DNA from: JBEKHT01 sp050012135
Lineage (GTDB): Bacteria; Chloroflexota; Anaerolineae; Anaerolineales; RBG-16-64-43
Length of the DNA: 6,721 bases
Assembly: GCA_050012135.1 (NCBI GenBank)
Contig: JBEKHT010000104.1
Coordinates: 1 to 6,721, forward strand
Direction: 5' to 3'
Under the pieces are notes generated by a model, which saw only the letters and a list, made by a program, of their open reading frames with translations, was not told the origin of the DNA and made no database searches. Position numbers and translations under genes: made by a program. Shown here piece after piece: positions 5,414 to 6,721 of this stretch; position 1 is the first letter of the stretch; each line of letters opens with the position of its first letter.

Positions 5414-6565
5414 ATTCGTACCCCGGATCTGGCAGCCCAACCTGATTCTCGTCAATCTAGCCCGCGCGCAGAGTCGCTTGTCGTTGACGGGCGTCCTGCT
5501 CGCATCTACCTCCTGGCCGCCGTAGCCCTCCTCGCCGCCGCGCTGGTAATCAGCGTAGCTATCGGGGCCGTGACGATCCCAATCCGCGAAGTGCTGGCCC
5601 TCCTCCTCCCGGGCCCCGTGCGCGGCCTCCTGACTCCAAACTTGGTCATTCCTGCCAGCATTCGCACAATTGTCCTAGAAATCCGCTTGCCTCGGACTAT
5701 TCTGGTGGCGCTGGTTGGGGCAGGGCTCGCCGGGAGTGGAGCGGCCTATCAGGGTCTCTTCCGGAACCCGCTGGCGGACCCCTATCTGCTTGGCGTTGCC
5801 TCCGGCGCAGGGCTGGGGGCCGTTCTGGCCATGAGCTGGGAGGGGCCCGGAGGCGAACCCGTGTTTGCCAGACTCGGGCCGTCTGTGGGCCTGTATTTCG
5901 TTCCTGCGGTGGCCTTCGCGGCAGCGCTAGTGACTGTTTTCCTTGTGTACCGCATCGCTCGGACCCGTCAGGATCGGAGTGGGATCCCCGACTCGCACCT
6001 CTCCTACCTGATCCTGGCTGGCGTGGCCATTGGCGCCTTTGCCAGCGCCGCGACCTCCTTTTTCATCCTTCGCTTCCAAGGGGACTTGCAGCGGGCCATT
6101 GTGTGGATGCTTGGCGGCTACGCGCTCGGTGGCTGGGAACCCGTTTGGGCATCGCTCCCATACATCCTCGCCGGCTTGATCGCGCTCAGCTTTCTAGGTC
6201 GGGCGCTCAACGTTCTCCAGTTTGGGGAGGAGCAAGCCCTACAGTTGGGGCTGGACGTCCGTCGCGCCCGGCTGGCAATCATTGTGATTGCCTCTCTGAC
6301 CACAGCCGCCGCGGTATCGTTTTCGGGGATCATTGGGTTCGTCGGGCTCGCGGTGCCGCACTTGGTGCGACTCCTAATCGGCTCGGACTATCGGCGCCTG
6401 GTGCCGATGTCGATTCTCTCCGGGGCCATCCTTCTGCTCCTGGCCGATGTCCTGGCTCGGACTCTCGAGGCGCCCCAGGAGATCCCCGTGGGAGTTGTAA
6501 CCGCCCTGCTTGGGGTACCCTTTTTTCTGTATCTCTTGCGCACCTCGACACGTCCGTCGGTCTAG
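5414..6565 (+). CDS. btuC: Cobalamin ABC transporter permease, FecCD/BtuC family (start uncertain)
   Basis: This is the inner-membrane permease that passes cobalamin through a dimeric channel driven by the ATPase encoded next. Family signatures are plain: RLPRTILVALVGAGLAGSG, QGLFRNPLADPYLLG, the coupling-helix region QLGLDVRRARL, GFVGLAVPHLVRLL and the C-terminal IPVGVVTALLGVPFFLYLL, with about ten hydrophobic helices. The B12 riboswitch upstream selects cobalamin over iron-siderophore as substrate. The first ATG/GTG/TTG in frame is GTG 5570 (331 residues), but this cuts off the first helix, which is encoded at 5504-5569 (IYLLAAVALLAAALVISVAI). The frame is open back to 5408. I set the start at ATT 5414, 9 bases after AAAGG, giving 383 residues. 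Alternatives are CTG 5429 or 5513, or ATG 5407 with an indel. No substrate-binding protein gene precedes it. Family certain; start not. Confidence 0.93.
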   Translation: MRTPDLAAQPDSRQSSPRAESLVVDGRPARIYLLAAVALLAAALVISVAIGAVTIPIREVLALLLPGPVRGLLTPNLVIPASIRTIVLEIRLPRTILVALVGAGLAGSGAAYQGLFRNPLADPYLLGVASGAGLGAVLAMSWEGPGGEPVFARLGPSVGLYFVPAVAFAAALVTVFLVYRIARTRQDRSGIPDSHLSYLILAGVAIGAFASAATSFFILRFQGDLQRAIVWMLGGYALGGWEPVWASLPYILAGLIALSFLGRALNVLQFGEEQALQLGLDVRRARLAIIVIASLTTAAAVSFSGIIGFVGLAVPHLVRLLIGSDYRRLVPMSILSGAILLLLADVLARTLEAPQEIPVGVVTALLGVPFFLYLLRTSTRPSV

Positions 6566-6569
6566 GGCC

Positions 6570-6721
6570 ATGAGCGATCTGGTGCTCGACAACGTCACCG
6601 TTGAGTATTCCGGTCCCGAGGGGCACAGGCTGGCTCTGGAGAAGGCGAGCCTTACCCTATCCCAGGGAGAGGTCCTGGCGCTACTGGGGCCGAACGGCTC
6701 GGGCAAGACGACCCTGATTCG
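6570..6721 (+). CDS. btuD: Cobalamin ABC transporter ATP-binding protein, N-terminal part (cut by window end)
   Basis: The ATG at 6570 follows the permease stop by 4 bases, so the two genes are co-translated in one operon under the riboswitch. The 50 visible residues carry an aromatic A-loop residue (Y13, in VTVEYSG), the strand pair ending SQGEVLALLG, and a complete Walker A, GPNGSGKTT (40-48), which binds the ATP phosphates. The signature motif, Walker B and switch histidine lie beyond the window. Family membership (ABC ATPase, FecE/BtuD group) rests on Walker A and position after the FecCD permease. Specificity for cobalamin is inferred from the riboswitch. The upstream TAGGG-like sequence is a weak ribosome site, consistent with coupling. 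Confidence 0.93.
   Translation, partial: MSDLVLDNVTVEYSGPEGHRLALEKASLTLSQGEVLALLGPNGSGKTTLI

Noticed and set aside
4751..5455. 234-codon open frame on the minus strand
   Set aside because: Runs antisense through the cobalamin riboswitch, is Arg/Ser-rich and has no recognisable motif.
1..6721. Search for CRISPR repeats, tRNA or rRNA genes and toxin-antitoxin or defence genes
   Set aside because: No repeat-spacer array, no tRNA T-arm with matching acceptor stem and no characteristic motifs were seen.

Overview
The window is GC-rich, gene-sparse bacterial DNA. Nothing in it fixes the organism. A metallo-beta-lactamase (MBL) fold hydrolase, an ECF sigma factor followed by a short single-helix membrane protein, and G/A-rich Shine-Dalgarno sites would suit a Chloroflexota-like or other GC-rich free-living bacterium. 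That is an inference of low confidence.

Layout. Bases 1-106 look like the right end of an insertion sequence: a reading frame runs in from the left edge and stops inside the second of two near-identical 19-base direct repeats. A promoter with a perfect 8+8 palindrome at its -35 box (212-242) then leads to a 36-codon ORF (258-368). Its stop overlaps the start of an MBL-fold hydrolase (365-1477) by ATGA. The last ~90 codons of the hydrolase look out of frame, as if one G had been inserted at 1192-1194. Next comes an ECF-type sigma factor (1695-2318) with an unusual start region, then a small one-helix membrane protein that may be its anti-sigma partner (2420-2740). A strong hairpin (2771-2804) closes this unit.

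From about 2810 to 5200 there is little convincing coding sequence. The stretch holds a doubtful small membrane ORF (2980-3183), an isolated AT-rich promoter-like island (4118-4147), a terminator-like hairpin (4406-4426) and a short protein-like fragment (4865-5082).

The right end is a vitamin B12 uptake operon under a cobalamin riboswitch (about 5231-5376). The aptamer is followed by a hairpin that buries a Shine-Dalgarno sequence, then by a FecCD/BtuC-type permease (to 6565) and, 4 bases later, the start of its ATPase (BtuD-type, Walker A present), cut by the window edge. The expected logic is that adenosylcobalamin binding shuts off translation of the transporter when B12 is plentiful.

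The most interesting points are the permease, whose first membrane helix lies upstream of every ATG/GTG/TTG in its frame although the riboswitch platform points to a start near 5407-5414; the promoter/palindrome/mini-ORF arrangement ahead of the hydrolase; and the run of frame anomalies in three separate genes, which may be real or may be assembly indels. I did not find a clear new defence, CRISPR or other accessory system here.
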